64,000 nucleotides of DNA from Thiotrichales bacterium (GCA_016745035.1 JADGDE010000011.1:62001-126000), one strand, 5' to 3'; positions 45,917 to 55,215 are shown, numbered from the stretch's first letter. Translations and numbers: made by a program. The notes: generated from the sequence alone by a model not told the origin.

Positions 45917-46141
45917 ATGACCATCGAACGCGCTATTACAATTATGGCGGGCTTTTTTATCATGTTAAGTTTGGCTTTAGGCTGGCAAGCAAGCCCTATT
46001 TTCATGCACGAATACTGGCTTTTCTTCACCGCTTTTGTCGGTTTTAACTTATTCCAAAGTGGCTTCACCAATTTTTGCCCAGCGGCGATGATTTTCAAAG
46101 CCATGGGCATGAAAAGCGCTGCTGATAAGGCGGCTGGATAA
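45917..46141 (+). CDS. DUF2892 (YgaP-like transmembrane) protein
   Basis: The protein has 74 residues. ITIMAGFFIMLSLALGWQAS and YWLFFTAFVGFNLFQSGFTN form two membrane helices, followed by FCPAAMIFKAMGMK, the typical DUF2892 pattern found as the membrane part of YgaP rhodanese proteins. Here it is a separate gene 5 bases before a membrane-anchored rhodanese gene, suggesting a split YgaP-like unit. AAAGGA lies about 10 bases before the ATG. Confidence 0.78.
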   Translation: MTIERAITIMAGFFIMLSLALGWQASPIFMHEYWLFFTAFVGFNLFQSGFTNFCPAAMIFKAMGMKSAADKAAG

Positions 46142-46146
46142 TATCA

Positions 46147-46593
46147 ATGGATCAATTTGCTGAATTTGTAGGCAACCATTTGATCTTGATGACGATGTTT
46201 ACCTTGGTGAGCATCGCCTTGATTTGGAACCTTACCCAAGATCAAGTCGGCGGTATTCCGCGCCTAAGCCCCATTGAAGCGGTGCAACTGATAAACCACG
46301 AAGATGCCTTGGTATTGGATGTGCGTGAGTCCTCAGAGTATGAACAAGGTCATATCCTTGATTCCCAACATATTCCGCTTGCCAGCTTGAGCAAGCATCT
46401 CAAAAAATTAGACAAACATAAAAGTAAGCATGTGATTGTCAGTTGCCAATCCGGCGCGCGCTCTTTGCAAGCCTGTCACACACTCAAGCGCAATGAGTTT
46501 TTGAATGTGTACAATCTCAAAGGCGGCGTGCTCGCTTGGCATAATGCGCAATTGCCTTTGACTACCGAAAAACAACTGAAACAAAAAACCTAA
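46147..46593 (+). CDS. Membrane-anchored rhodanese (YibN-like)
   Basis: The protein has 148 residues. N-terminal membrane helix LILMTMFTLVSIALIWNL, then a rhodanese domain (about 38-135): ALVLDVRESSEYEQGHI, active-site loop SCQSGARS with the catalytic Cys, and YNLKGGVLAWHNAQLP. It matches YibN, whose gene regularly precedes secB-gpsA in gammaproteobacteria, as here. Role in sulfur transfer is likely; the substrate is unknown. Confidence 0.86.
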   Translation: MDQFAEFVGNHLILMTMFTLVSIALIWNLTQDQVGGIPRLSPIEAVQLINHEDALVLDVRESSEYEQGHILDSQHIPLASLSKHLKKLDKHKSKHVIVSCQSGARSLQACHTLKRNEFLNVYNLKGGVLAWHNAQLPLTTEKQLKQKT

Positions 46594-46610
46594 ACCTTAA
46601 GAGGATTATA

Positions 46611-47132
46611 GTGGAAGATACCAATACCCCGCAGCCTGGTGCCGCAACAGAAAATACCCCACAACAACACGTTGCGATACAAAAGATCTACATCAAAGAT
46701 GTGTCTTTTGAAACCCCCAATTCGCCAGATGCGTTTATTAACCCAAGCCAAAGTCAGCCTAAAATTAACTTTCAGCTTAATGTTGAAGGTGGCGCACCGG
46801 TTGCCGACAACCTCTATGAAGTCGTGCTCAATGTCACTGTGACCGTGACCACCGATGAAAAAACCGCCTTTTTAGTTGAAGTACAACAAGCAGGTTTATT
46901 TGCGATTGTTGGTTTTGAAGCCGAACAAATGCCTTATTTGATTAACAGCTATTGTCCTTCTATCTTATTCCCTTATTTGCGCGAAACTGTCTCTGACTTG
47001 GTGATTCGTGGCGGTTTCCCTCCGTTATTATTAGAACCTATCAATTTTGATGCGATGTTTAGCCAACAAGTACAGCAAGCCCAACAGCAGCAACAAGCGC
47101 AAGCTCAAGCTGACGCGCCCGCCGCCTCCTAA
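46611..47132 (+). CDS. secB: Protein-export chaperone SecB
   Basis: Binds unfolded precursors and hands them to SecA. It has 173 residues starting at GTG (GAGG six bases upstream). KIYIKDVSFETPNSPDAF, VLNVTVTVTTDEKTAFLVEV, QAGLFAIVGF and the C-terminal LFPYLRETVSDLVIRGGFPP are the SecB core. The N-terminus is slightly longer than in E. coli and the tail is very Gln/Ala-rich; the zinc-binding SecA-contact tail is not evident. Confidence 0.95.
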   Translation: MEDTNTPQPGAATENTPQQHVAIQKIYIKDVSFETPNSPDAFINPSQSQPKINFQLNVEGGAPVADNLYEVVLNVTVTVTTDEKTAFLVEVQQAGLFAIVGFEAEQMPYLINSYCPSILFPYLRETVSDLVIRGGFPPLLLEPINFDAMFSQQVQQAQQQQQAQAQADAPAAS

Positions 47133-47154
47133 ATCCTAAAGAGTCCCTGTCCCT

Positions 47155-48177
47155 ATGAATAACCAACAGCCTGATGCAGACACCCTTGTTATCGGTGCAG
47201 GTTCATGGGGAACAGCACTGGCGATTTTGATCAGTGGCAATGGTTATCCCACCTTGTTGTGGGGCAACGAACCTGAGCAACTCAAGCAACTGTCAGAAGA
47301 AAGGCAAAACCGCCAATATTTGCCCGAGGGGATTATTTTTCCCGAACAACTACAAATTTGCACCGACCTCAAAAGCGGTTTGCTACAAGCCAAACATATT
47401 TTGGTGGTCGTCCCCAGTCATGCCTTTCGCGTGGTATTGGAGCAGATTCAACCTTTAATGGCAGCTGATGCCTGTCTTTGTTGGGCAACCAAAGGCTTTG
47501 AGCAACAAAGCCATCGCTTATTACACCAAGTCGCAGGCGAAGTCCTCGGCGAGGATTTCCCGCTAAGCATGGTTTCAGGCCCAACTTTTGCCGCCGAAGT
47601 CGCCAAAGGTTTGCCAACAGCCATGACCGTGGCTGCCAAAGACAACAGCCAAGCTGAAAAAATTGCCAAGCGTCTACGCAACCGCACCTCTCGCGTTTAC
47701 ACCCATACCGATTTGGTCGGCGTACAAGTCGGTGGCAGCGCTAAAAATGTCATCGCCATTGCCGCTGGTATTGCCGATGGACTGGGTTTTGGTGCGAATA
47801 CCCGCGCAGCGCTGATTACCCGTGGTTTGCATGAAATTATGCAACTGGGTCTTGCCTTGGGTGCAGAACAAGAAACCTTTATGGGCTTAACGGGACTGGG
47901 CGATTTGGTCTTAACCTGTACCGATAACCAATCGCGTAATCGCCGTTTCGGTGTTGCCTTAGGGCAAGGCAAAGACCGCGAACAAACCCTAAAAGAAATT
48001 GGACAAGTGGTTGAGGGCATCTCTGCTGCTGAACAAATCTACGCCGTTGCCAAAGAACACCATATTGATATGCCCATCACCCGCGCAGTACATAATGTCC
48101 TCTCCGGTAAATGTACCCCAGAACAAGCGGTTAAAGCCTTATCTACCCGCGAACCCAAAGCTGAATTTGCCAGTTAA
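47155..48177 (+). CDS. gpsA: Glycerol-3-phosphate dehydrogenase [NAD(P)+]
   Basis: Reduces dihydroxyacetone phosphate to sn-glycerol 3-phosphate for phospholipids. It has 340 residues. Dinucleotide motif VIGAGSWGTALAIL; SGPTFAAEVAKGLPTA; catalytic Lys region GGSAKNVIAIAAGIADGLGFG; and FMGLTGLGDLVLTCTDNQSRN. Gap of 22 bases after secB; conserved secB-gpsA order. Confidence 0.97.
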   Translation: MNNQQPDADTLVIGAGSWGTALAILISGNGYPTLLWGNEPEQLKQLSEERQNRQYLPEGIIFPEQLQICTDLKSGLLQAKHILVVVPSHAFRVVLEQIQPLMAADACLCWATKGFEQQSHRLLHQVAGEVLGEDFPLSMVSGPTFAAEVAKGLPTAMTVAAKDNSQAEKIAKRLRNRTSRVYTHTDLVGVQVGGSAKNVIAIAAGIADGLGFGANTRAALITRGLHEIMQLGLALGAEQETFMGLTGLGDLVLTCTDNQSRNRRFGVALGQGKDREQTLKEIGQVVEGISAAEQIYAVAKEHHIDMPITRAVHNVLSGKCTPEQAVKALSTREPKAEFAS

Positions 48178-48746
48178 GCCCCTTTTTTTAACTGCTATTA
48201 CGCAAAGCCTCAGGGCAATCGCGTCTAAACCCTTGATAAAATATCGAATCTCATAACGTCTATGCTCACCGTCATGGGTGTGATAAGCGATGTCTGGAAA
48301 GATATTTTCTGATGCAAAAAACCATGTGACACCTTGATGTAAAGTACCTTCTCTCTTACCCTATAAATAGCTGCTTTATCAAGACCACCTCACAAACACT
48401 TTCGATGCTTTTAATCGCACCCGCAAGCTTGGCTGAGATAGTAAATCCTCAACGATTGTGCCATACTATCCCCGCTAGTATGGCATGGGCTACTTAAGCC
48501 AGCTCATAACAGACTGGAAAACCAAAGGAAAACATAGCAGCACTAAAGACAACAATAAGCATTTTGTTTATTGTGCGTGATAATAAAAGCTGCCCCGATA
48601 CAAGGTCGATTCACTCTGATGAATCAGCCTAAAAAATCAAGCCAGACAACACTGTCCCCTCTTGATTTTCGTTGGGAAATAATCCTTATAAAAACAGTCG
48701 GATATAGCCTTATTCAAAGACAGATGAATGAACAGGAGCATTTATT
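48178..48746. other. Gene-free region with possible decayed fragments
   Basis: 569 bases without a convincing gene. At about 48190 AACTGCTATTACGCAAAGCC resembles the left end of the short inverted-repeat family (AACTGATGTTACGCAAAGGC) but no second end follows. On the minus strand roughly 48190-48365 is open and reads a peptide-like string (VTWFFASENIFPDIAYHTHD) without a start, perhaps a gene relic. The last 150 bases must hold the sox promoter, and no strong consensus is visible. Confidence 0.35.
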
Positions 48747-49061
48747 ATGAAATTACATCCCTACATACTGTTGCCATTTTTGGTCACAGGTTGTGCCAGC
48801 CAAGCGGTTGAAAAAACCACCAATGCAGCGGCGAATGAAAGCGCTGAAAAAGTCTTGGCTGTGGCAATCGCGACCAATAAAGAGGCCAATAAACTTGGCT
48901 ATGAATGGCGTGATACGGGGAAATGGATTAAAAAAGCCCAAGCAGCACTTAAAGCGGGTAAAGAGGCTGAAGCGCTCAAATTAGCCAAAAAAATCAAAGC
49001 AGCGGCTAAAGATGGTATTCAACAAGCAGCTGATCAAAAAAATGCAGGCCCTTTGTTCTAA
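48747..49061 (+). CDS. soxK: SoxXA-binding lipoprotein SoxK
   Basis: The protein has 104 residues. Lipoprotein signal with lipobox VTGC (Cys16) followed by CASQAVEKTTNAA. The mature protein is a short Lys/Ala-rich helical bundle (EWRDTGKWIKKAQAAL, LKLAKKIKAAAKDGIQQA), as in SoxK/SAXB, which stabilises and stimulates SoxXA in Chlorobaculum and some gammaproteobacteria. The call depends on the direct neighbourhood of soxX and soxA as well as on sequence. AGGAG lies 8 bases before the ATG. Confidence 0.82.
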   Translation: MKLHPYILLPFLVTGCASQAVEKTTNAAANESAEKVLAVAIATNKEANKLGYEWRDTGKWIKKAQAALKAGKEAEALKLAKKIKAAAKDGIQQAADQKNAGPLF

Positions 49062-49109
49062 GCGGCTTGACGATAATCTAATCAATAATCATTAAAGGAG
49101 GCGTGTGAT

Positions 49110-49484
49110 ATGCGCACATTATGGAAGCCGCTTAGCTTAGCGGTCTCATTGGTATTCAGTGGGAGTGTTTTTTTAGCTCCTGCACTCCAAGCTGAAGAGG
49201 CGAAAGCCACATCAGTGCTTGAAGAAGGCAAAAAATTAGCCTTTAGCCGTAAAAAAGGCAATTGCTTGGCTTGTCATCAAATCGAAGGCGGTAATGCCGC
49301 AGGCAACATTGGCCCACCTTTAATAATCATGGATAAGCGCTTCCCCGATAAAGCCAAACTTCGGGCGCAAATCTATGACTCAACCGCAGCTAATCCCAAT
49401 AGCGTGATGCCTCCTTTTGGTCGTCATGGCGCATTGACTGATGCCGAAGTCGATAAAATTACCGAATTTGTCTACAGCCTATAA
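49110..49484 (+). CDS. soxX: Sulfur-oxidation cytochrome c SoxX
   Basis: The monohaem subunit of the periplasmic SoxXA complex that couples thiosulfate to SoxYZ. The 124 residues include a signal peptide (to about residue 28, LQAEE). Haem site CLACH (Cys52, Cys55, His56), GNIGPP loop, and axial Met100 in NSVMPPFG. It has the short SoxX form. AAGGAGG lies ahead of the ATG. It follows soxK by 48 bases and precedes soxA by 11. Confidence 0.93.
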   Translation: MRTLWKPLSLAVSLVFSGSVFLAPALQAEEAKATSVLEEGKKLAFSRKKGNCLACHQIEGGNAAGNIGPPLIIMDKRFPDKAKLRAQIYDSTAANPNSVMPPFGRHGALTDAEVDKITEFVYSL

Positions 49485-49495
49485 GCCGAGGAATA

Positions 49496-50359
49496 ATGAC
49501 GATGATTAAAAAAACTTGGTTAACTCAAGTCGCTGCTGGCTTGCTGTGTAGTTTACCGCTTGCAATGCCTTTAAGTGCAGCAACCGACCCCGCTGCAGAC
49601 TTAAAAGCCTTTCAAGACTACTTCAAAAAAACCTTTCCTAGCGTTACCGATTATGAAGAATTCGGTAATGGTACATATGCACTGGATGCGGTTTCACGGG
49701 AAAACTGGGAAGCGATTGAAGAATTCCCTCCTTATGAAATTGCCCTAGAAGAAGGGGAAAAACTGTTTACGACCCCATTTGCTAATGGTAAAACCTATGC
49801 AGATTGCCTTCCTAATGGCGGTGTTGGTATTAAACAAAACTACCCCTACTTCGACAAAGCCAGTGGTGAAGTGCGTACTTTAGAGCAAGACATTAATAAA
49901 TGTCGTACTGACAATGGTGAAAAACCCTACGGTTGGAAAAAAGGCAAAATGGCGGCGCTCATGGCACACATCGCCTACACCTCGCGCGGTAATGTCATTG
50001 ACGTTAAAATCCCTGCCGATGACCCACGGGCACTAAAAGCTTATGAAGAAGGCAAACACTTCTTTTATTCTAAACGTGGTATGTTGAATTTCTCTTGTGC
50101 TGATTGCCATGTATCTAGCCCAGGTAAATTACTGCGCTCTGACATTTTAAGTCCAGCGGCTGGCCAAGTGACTCACTTCCCCGTTTACCGCTCTAAGTGG
50201 GGCGAAATGGGTACGATGCACCGCCGTTATGCAGGTTGTAACAAGCAAGTGCGCGCTAAACCATTCAAACCTCAAAGCCGCCAATACCGTAACTTGGAAT
50301 ATTTCCATACTTACATGAGTAACGGCATGAAAATCAACGGCCCGGGTTCGCGTAAATAA
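49496..50359 (+). CDS. soxA: Sulfur-oxidation c-type cytochrome SoxA, monohaem type
   Basis: The catalytic subunit of SoxXA, with 287 residues and a signal peptide (about 1-28). Only one haem motif is present, CADCH (Cys201, Cys204, His205). The region of the first haem in dihaem SoxA has single Cys104 (DCLPNGG) and Cys136 (NKCRTD), which could form a disulfide as in monohaem members. Cys248 in RRYAGCNKQ is the expected persulfide-forming axial ligand. Together with soxK this suggests a SoxXAK (type III) complex. No soxYZ, soxB or soxCD lies in the window. Confidence 0.94.
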   Translation: MTMIKKTWLTQVAAGLLCSLPLAMPLSAATDPAADLKAFQDYFKKTFPSVTDYEEFGNGTYALDAVSRENWEAIEEFPPYEIALEEGEKLFTTPFANGKTYADCLPNGGVGIKQNYPYFDKASGEVRTLEQDINKCRTDNGEKPYGWKKGKMAALMAHIAYTSRGNVIDVKIPADDPRALKAYEEGKHFFYSKRGMLNFSCADCHVSSPGKLLRSDILSPAAGQVTHFPVYRSKWGEMGTMHRRYAGCNKQVRAKPFKPQSRQYRNLEYFHTYMSNGMKINGPGSRK

Positions 50360-50381
50360 ACGCTATCACTTGAGCTAGACA

Positions 50382-50417
50382 AAACCTGCTAAACGCTATG
50401 TTTAGCAGGTTTTTTTA
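50382..50417 (+). terminator. Strong intrinsic terminator of the sox genes
   Basis: A 13-bp stem (AAACCTGCTAAAC / GTTTAGCAGGTTT) with a 5-base loop, followed by a run of seven or more T, 22 bases after the soxA stop. Confidence 0.88.
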
Positions 50418-50515
50418 TTTTCCCCAGCTATTCCCCTGCGTTCGATGTAACAATCATTTAGCACTCCATGATAAACTGATGCCAGCAATCGGGGCATGGA
50501 TAAAGAGAGTGTTTA

Positions 50516-53500
50516 ATGAGCGATACCACAGCAAACGAGACCGAACTGTCAGGCGGCACGTATGAGCTATTACGCCAACGCCTAGAGCACAATGCCGCCA
50601 GCCTCGCCGAAGGCTTACAAAACCTCAATCAGCAGCGAGTCGATTTATTTGGCAGCAGCTCGCTCAAAGTCATCGGCCGCACCCGCATCCGTACCGAAAA
50701 CAACTGCATTCCCCGCGATATTAAAGCCATCGGCAAACAACTGTTATTCGGCTATAACGTCTATGTCGGGCTGCGGGCGGAGATGCAAGTACAAGATGTG
50801 TTTAATCTCTACGACTACAAAGAAACCGAAGAGGGCATCGAACTGCACCCAGCGGCGGATGCTAATTTTTTAATCGACAGCCGTTTTATTGAAGATTTTA
50901 AAACCCTGTATCGCTATTACAATACCGCCAAACTTAGCCAACTGCGCCGCGTCAAAGACAAAGGGCTAGCGATTTTCCAAACCGGCGAGAGCCTCACGGA
51001 TTTAAAAATTTATCGCTGGCAAATCGACGACCAAGAACAAGCCACTTATATTGATAATCGTGGCGAACGTGATAACAGCCGCCCTGATAGCCACGCTTTT
51101 AGCTGGACGCAAACCACCCGCGAAGACCATGTCAGCGGCACGCATCCACACGTTAGCATTCTCGATACCTTATTTGTCGAAACCGTTGGCGGAGACTTAA
51201 CCGTCAAGATTGAAAACAACACCGAAGATGGGCAAGGCATTTATAACGAGCCAGTTGAAGATGCCAATCAATCGCTTGCCGATGCGCAAATTCATTACGC
51301 CCAACAAGGCAAGCTGATTATCCTCAAAATTCGCCCCTACCGCGAAAGCGACTGGCGCTACTTGATTTATAACCCCCTGACCGAAAAAGTCAGCCGTCTT
51401 GATGCCATCGGCAAAGCCTGCGCCGCCCTACCCGAGGGACACGGCTTGATTTACCCCAGCGGCTATTATCTCGACAGTGGCGAAAACAAAGAATTTGACC
51501 AAGAAGCCGACATGCACTACCAGCATCACATTCGCTCGCCCAACGGTGAAGATGTGCTGTATATTTTTTATCATCCGGCGCAGGGCAAATACGTGCTGTA
51601 TTCTTACAATTTGATTCGTCGTGAAGTCCATCCGCCTATCAACTGCCACGGCTACAGCCTGTTTGCTAACGGTCACATGACCATTTTCCGCGCTGATGAA
51701 GACACGCCAAGCAAAACCCATCCGATGCAAATTTGGCAAACGCCGTACACCAGCCTTGACCATCCGCAAACGGTGGATAGCAGCAACTACTTAAGCAAAA
51801 TCGGCAATGCCGAACTGGTGCGCGGGATTTCCGATGCCTACAACCTCAAACACCTGATTGACCAAGCCACGCCGACCGCCGCCATTTATGAACAATTAGT
51901 ATTGACTTGCAAACAAACCCTAGACGGACACCATTGGCTCAGCCACAGCGAAACCGGCAAACTCTCCGAGTCGATACAAGCCATGCTCGACAATGCCGAG
52001 CAAATCATTGACGAATTTGACAAAGTTCAAGCCCAACAACGCGAAGCCCAAAACCAACTGCAAACGGCAGAGAGCGAACAAAACAGCCTGCACGAACACG
52101 GCAAACGCGCAGCCGATTGGCAAAACATTAACGACTATGTGCAACACCTCGCCGCCCTACAACAACAACGCGGCAAACTGCTGGCACTGAAACAGCTACG
52201 TTATATCGACCTAGCGGCGATTGAAGCCCTAGAGCAGCAAGCCATAGACGAATTTGAACACTTCAGCGAACGCAGCATTCAATACTTGCTCGAAGAAGAT
52301 GGCTTATCGCCGTACCAAGCGCAAATCCAAACCCAATTACACAATATCAGCGAACTCAGCGACAGCTTAGCGGTCGAGGAACAACGGCAGCAACTACAAG
52401 AAAGCACCGACGAGCTAAACCTACTCAGCGAGATTTTAAATAATTTACAAACCGAAGACAGCAACGCCCGCGCGCAAATGCTCGAGGGCATTGCCGATAC
52501 CTATGCGCTTTTAAACCGCTGCCGAGCCGAGCTTGATAACAAAGCCAAACAACTCAAAAGTAGCGAAGCCAGCGCCGAATTTGCTGCCCAATACAAACTC
52601 TTTAACCAAACCGTCAGCAGCGCGCTGGCACAAATCGACAGCCCCGAACAAGCCGACGAGCAACTGGCAAAACTGCTATTACAACTCGAAGACCTAGAAG
52701 CGCGTTTCAGTGAATTTGATGATTATTTGCTGCAAATCACCGACAAACGCGAAGAAGTGCAAACCAGCCTAGAGAGCCGCAAACAAAGCCTGCTCGAACA
52801 ACGCCAGCGCCGCGCCCTACACCTGTTTCAAGCCGCAGAGCGGATACTCGATGGCATTCAACGCAAAGCCGAAAGCTATCAAGACAGCGAAGCACTGAAT
52901 ACCTATTTTGCTACTGACAACCGCATTTTAAAAATTCACGAACTGGCGCAAAAACTCACCGACTTAGGCGACAATGTCAAAGCCGGAGACATCAAAGCCC
53001 GACTCAAAACTCTACAAGAGCAAGCCGGACGCACCCTGCGCGACCAGCAAGAAATCTATGCCGACGGCGGCAAAACCATCCAACTGGGCAAATACCGCTT
53101 TAGCGTCACCCAGCAAAGTTTAGAGCTGAGTTTATTGCCGCATGAACAAGACGGCGAGACGAAGCTCAGCTTGCACTTAAGCGGCACAGACTTTTTCAGC
53201 CCCTTAGACGATGAAACCCTCAACGCCAGCAAAGCCTATTGGGAACAAAGCCTCAGCTCCGAGACCCGCGAGATTTACCGCGCTGAATACCTCGCCGCCG
53301 AACTCTTGCCCGCTGCGCCATTAACCCAGTCTCCAGAAGAACAACTCAAATGGATACAAAGCGAAATGGCAAAGCGCTATGACCAAGGCTATGAGCGCGG
53401 CATTCACGACCACGACAGCCAATTGATTTTAAGCGCTCTGATAAAACTGCAACAAAGCTCAGGCTTATTACGCTATCCGCCTGCCTGTCGCAGCTTGGCG

Positions 53501-54001
53501 CTATTATTTTGGCAACACTACCCCGACCGCGAGCAATGCGCCCGCTGGGAGAGCACGGCCAAAAACCTGAAACAATTACAAAGCAGCTTTAATAGCGCGC
53601 AAGACCAAGGACAATGGCAACAGCAGATACAAGCCGAAATCGCGGGCTTTCTCGACACAGAACAACTCGCCCAAGTCTTCCCGCTAGAGCCAGCCCACGA
53701 CAGCCAAGCCGCCGCAGGCTACGCGGCTGAGTATTTACTTGCCGAATTACAAAGCGGCGGCGATGAATTTGTCGGCAGCATTCAAGCCGACATGCTCGCC
53801 CAAGCCTGCTTGCAACACCTCGATAATCACGGACAAAAAAACCCGCTAGAGCAAGCGCTTAAGGTTTTAGGTGGACAACTCAATCAACAATACGCCCTGT
53901 TAGATGCGTGGTTACTTGCTTACAGACGGCAAGAGAGCCGGATAGAAAAGGCGGATTATTATCATGTTGAAGCGCTGGGGATGCTTTGGAATTATTTATA
54001 A
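50516..54001 (+). CDS. Large coiled-coil protein of the DNA repair ATPase-annotated family
   Basis: The protein has 1161 residues. The N-terminal region (GGTYELLRQRLEHNAASLAE, NQQRVDLFGSSSLKVIGRTR, TENNCIPRDIKAIGKQLLFG then YNVYVGL) resembles proteins annotated as DNA repair ATPase. Residues about 60-430 look beta-rich, possibly a propeller (LYIFYHPAQGKYVLYSYN); about 480-850 are long coiled coils; the C-terminal 300 are helical. I see no Walker A or B motif, so the ATPase domain of longer relatives seems absent. No signal peptide. It starts 98 bases after the sox terminator. Function unknown; the name reflects database habit, not evidence. Confidence 0.55.
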   Translation: MSDTTANETELSGGTYELLRQRLEHNAASLAEGLQNLNQQRVDLFGSSSLKVIGRTRIRTENNCIPRDIKAIGKQLLFGYNVYVGLRAEMQVQDVFNLYDYKETEEGIELHPAADANFLIDSRFIEDFKTLYRYYNTAKLSQLRRVKDKGLAIFQTGESLTDLKIYRWQIDDQEQATYIDNRGERDNSRPDSHAFSWTQTTREDHVSGTHPHVSILDTLFVETVGGDLTVKIENNTEDGQGIYNEPVEDANQSLADAQIHYAQQGKLIILKIRPYRESDWRYLIYNPLTEKVSRLDAIGKACAALPEGHGLIYPSGYYLDSGENKEFDQEADMHYQHHIRSPNGEDVLYIFYHPAQGKYVLYSYNLIRREVHPPINCHGYSLFANGHMTIFRADEDTPSKTHPMQIWQTPYTSLDHPQTVDSSNYLSKIGNAELVRGISDAYNLKHLIDQATPTAAIYEQLVLTCKQTLDGHHWLSHSETGKLSESIQAMLDNAEQIIDEFDKVQAQQREAQNQLQTAESEQNSLHEHGKRAADWQNINDYVQHLAALQQQRGKLLALKQLRYIDLAAIEALEQQAIDEFEHFSERSIQYLLEEDGLSPYQAQIQTQLHNISELSDSLAVEEQRQQLQESTDELNLLSEILNNLQTEDSNARAQMLEGIADTYALLNRCRAELDNKAKQLKSSEASAEFAAQYKLFNQTVSSALAQIDSPEQADEQLAKLLLQLEDLEARFSEFDDYLLQITDKREEVQTSLESRKQSLLEQRQRRALHLFQAAERILDGIQRKAESYQDSEALNTYFATDNRILKIHELAQKLTDLGDNVKAGDIKARLKTLQEQAGRTLRDQQEIYADGGKTIQLGKYRFSVTQQSLELSLLPHEQDGETKLSLHLSGTDFFSPLDDETLNASKAYWEQSLSSETREIYRAEYLAAELLPAAPLTQSPEEQLKWIQSEMAKRYDQGYERGIHDHDSQLILSALIKLQQSSGLLRYPPACRSLALLFWQHYPDREQCARWESTAKNLKQLQSSFNSAQDQGQWQQQIQAEIAGFLDTEQLAQVFPLEPAHDSQAAAGYAAEYLLAELQSGGDEFVGSIQADMLAQACLQHLDNHGQKNPLEQALKVLGGQLNQQYALLDAWLLAYRRQESRIEKADYYHVEALGMLWNYL

Positions 54002-54064
54002 CCCCCGTAGTTTTGAAAAATATACATGCTTTGACTTTACTAGCATGTCACCTAGAGAATCCTC

Positions 54065-55075
54065 ATGTCCATCCCGGTTTTATTCAACAACACAAACAAC
54101 TTTAAACAGCAATTTAACCAAGGCTTAGCACGCTTATTAGCTGAAGATGACGGTTTGGAAAGCAGTATTTTAGTGTTGGCAAATGCCTTGTTTGATAAAG
54201 AGATATTTGCCCCATTAGCGCCAGCCTTAAAGCAGCGCTTTACACAATTGGCAACGAATAATACCGACGCACATTATCAGCCTTTATTTGAGCAAATTGC
54301 CGCACAAGGCATAGAAGCCCTAGCGACGGTGCATCAACAACAGGGTTTGTGGGAATTACAATACAATCCTCTGCGCAGCTTTCGCCCTGCCCGCGCCTCA
54401 GCGGCAAAAACCGTCGGTTTGCAAACGGCGTTTAATCCCGAGGGATTTCACTTTAACAAGCCGTTTTTAGCCAAAGAAACCCTTTGGCAAGGTGAACTCA
54501 TGGGACGAGATGCCAAACTGTTATACAACAAATTTCCTTTTGTGGCTTTGCATGGTTTATTGGTCTTAGATGCATCTAAACAACGTCCGCAATATTTGCA
54601 AGGGCACGACCATAGTTATATTTGGCAGTTGCTTAGCGAATTAAGCGAGGGTTTGCCAGATTTGAGCATTGCCTATAATAGCTATGGCGCTTATGCCTCG
54701 GTCAATCATCTCCATTTTCAAACCTTTATCCGTAAAGATTTACCGATTGCGGCTGAGTGTTGGCAACACAATGGCGGCGATAAAGTTTATCCGCTCGCTT
54801 GCCAAGTTTATGAAGATAAAGACAAGGCATGGCAGGCTGTGCAAGACTTACACGCAGCAAAGCAGCCTTATAATCTGATTTATTTAGCCCAAAAAGTCTA
54901 TGTTTGTCCGCGCCAACGTCAAGGCACACACCCGCATCCCGAATGGAGTCATGCGTTTGCGTGGTATGAAGTCAGTGGCGGGTTTAGTTGCACTAGCAAA
55001 GAAGCTTTACGCGACTTATCGACGCGACAAATTGAGCAGAGTTTAGAAGGATTGAATACTTTATTTGCCATGTAA
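54065..55075 (+). CDS. HIT-superfamily nucleotidyltransferase/phosphorylase-like protein
   Basis: The protein has 336 residues. The HIT-type motif NHLHFQ has His215, His217 and Gln219; NKFPFVALHGLLVLDA (about 155-170) matches the substrate loop of the galactose-1-phosphate uridylyltransferase / GDP-sugar phosphorylase branch. Such enzymes transfer or phosphorolyse nucleoside diphosphate sugars or dinucleoside polyphosphates; the substrate here cannot be read. Cytoplasmic, no signal. 63 bases after the coiled-coil gene. GAGAATCC is a weak ribosome-binding site. Confidence 0.65.
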   Translation: MSIPVLFNNTNNFKQQFNQGLARLLAEDDGLESSILVLANALFDKEIFAPLAPALKQRFTQLATNNTDAHYQPLFEQIAAQGIEALATVHQQQGLWELQYNPLRSFRPARASAAKTVGLQTAFNPEGFHFNKPFLAKETLWQGELMGRDAKLLYNKFPFVALHGLLVLDASKQRPQYLQGHDHSYIWQLLSELSEGLPDLSIAYNSYGAYASVNHLHFQTFIRKDLPIAAECWQHNGGDKVYPLACQVYEDKDKAWQAVQDLHAAKQPYNLIYLAQKVYVCPRQRQGTHPHPEWSHAFAWYEVSGGFSCTSKEALRDLSTRQIEQSLEGLNTLFAM

Positions 55076-55215
55076 ATGTTGTATAAATTTATCGAATACA
55101 CCATTGTCGGTAATGCCAATATGCTGTTGAATAGGGAGGGAAATTGTTTAGCAAATCTATCCAGACACAAGCATTTTTAAGTTTGTTTTTAGAGGCTTTT
55201 AGGGATAAGTTTTTT

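Noticed and set aside
48190..48365. Minus-strand open stretch downstream of gpsA as a gene
   Set aside because: It has no start codon with a ribosome-binding site, a stop bounds it upstream, and it runs into the gpsA antisense; kept only as a possible relic.
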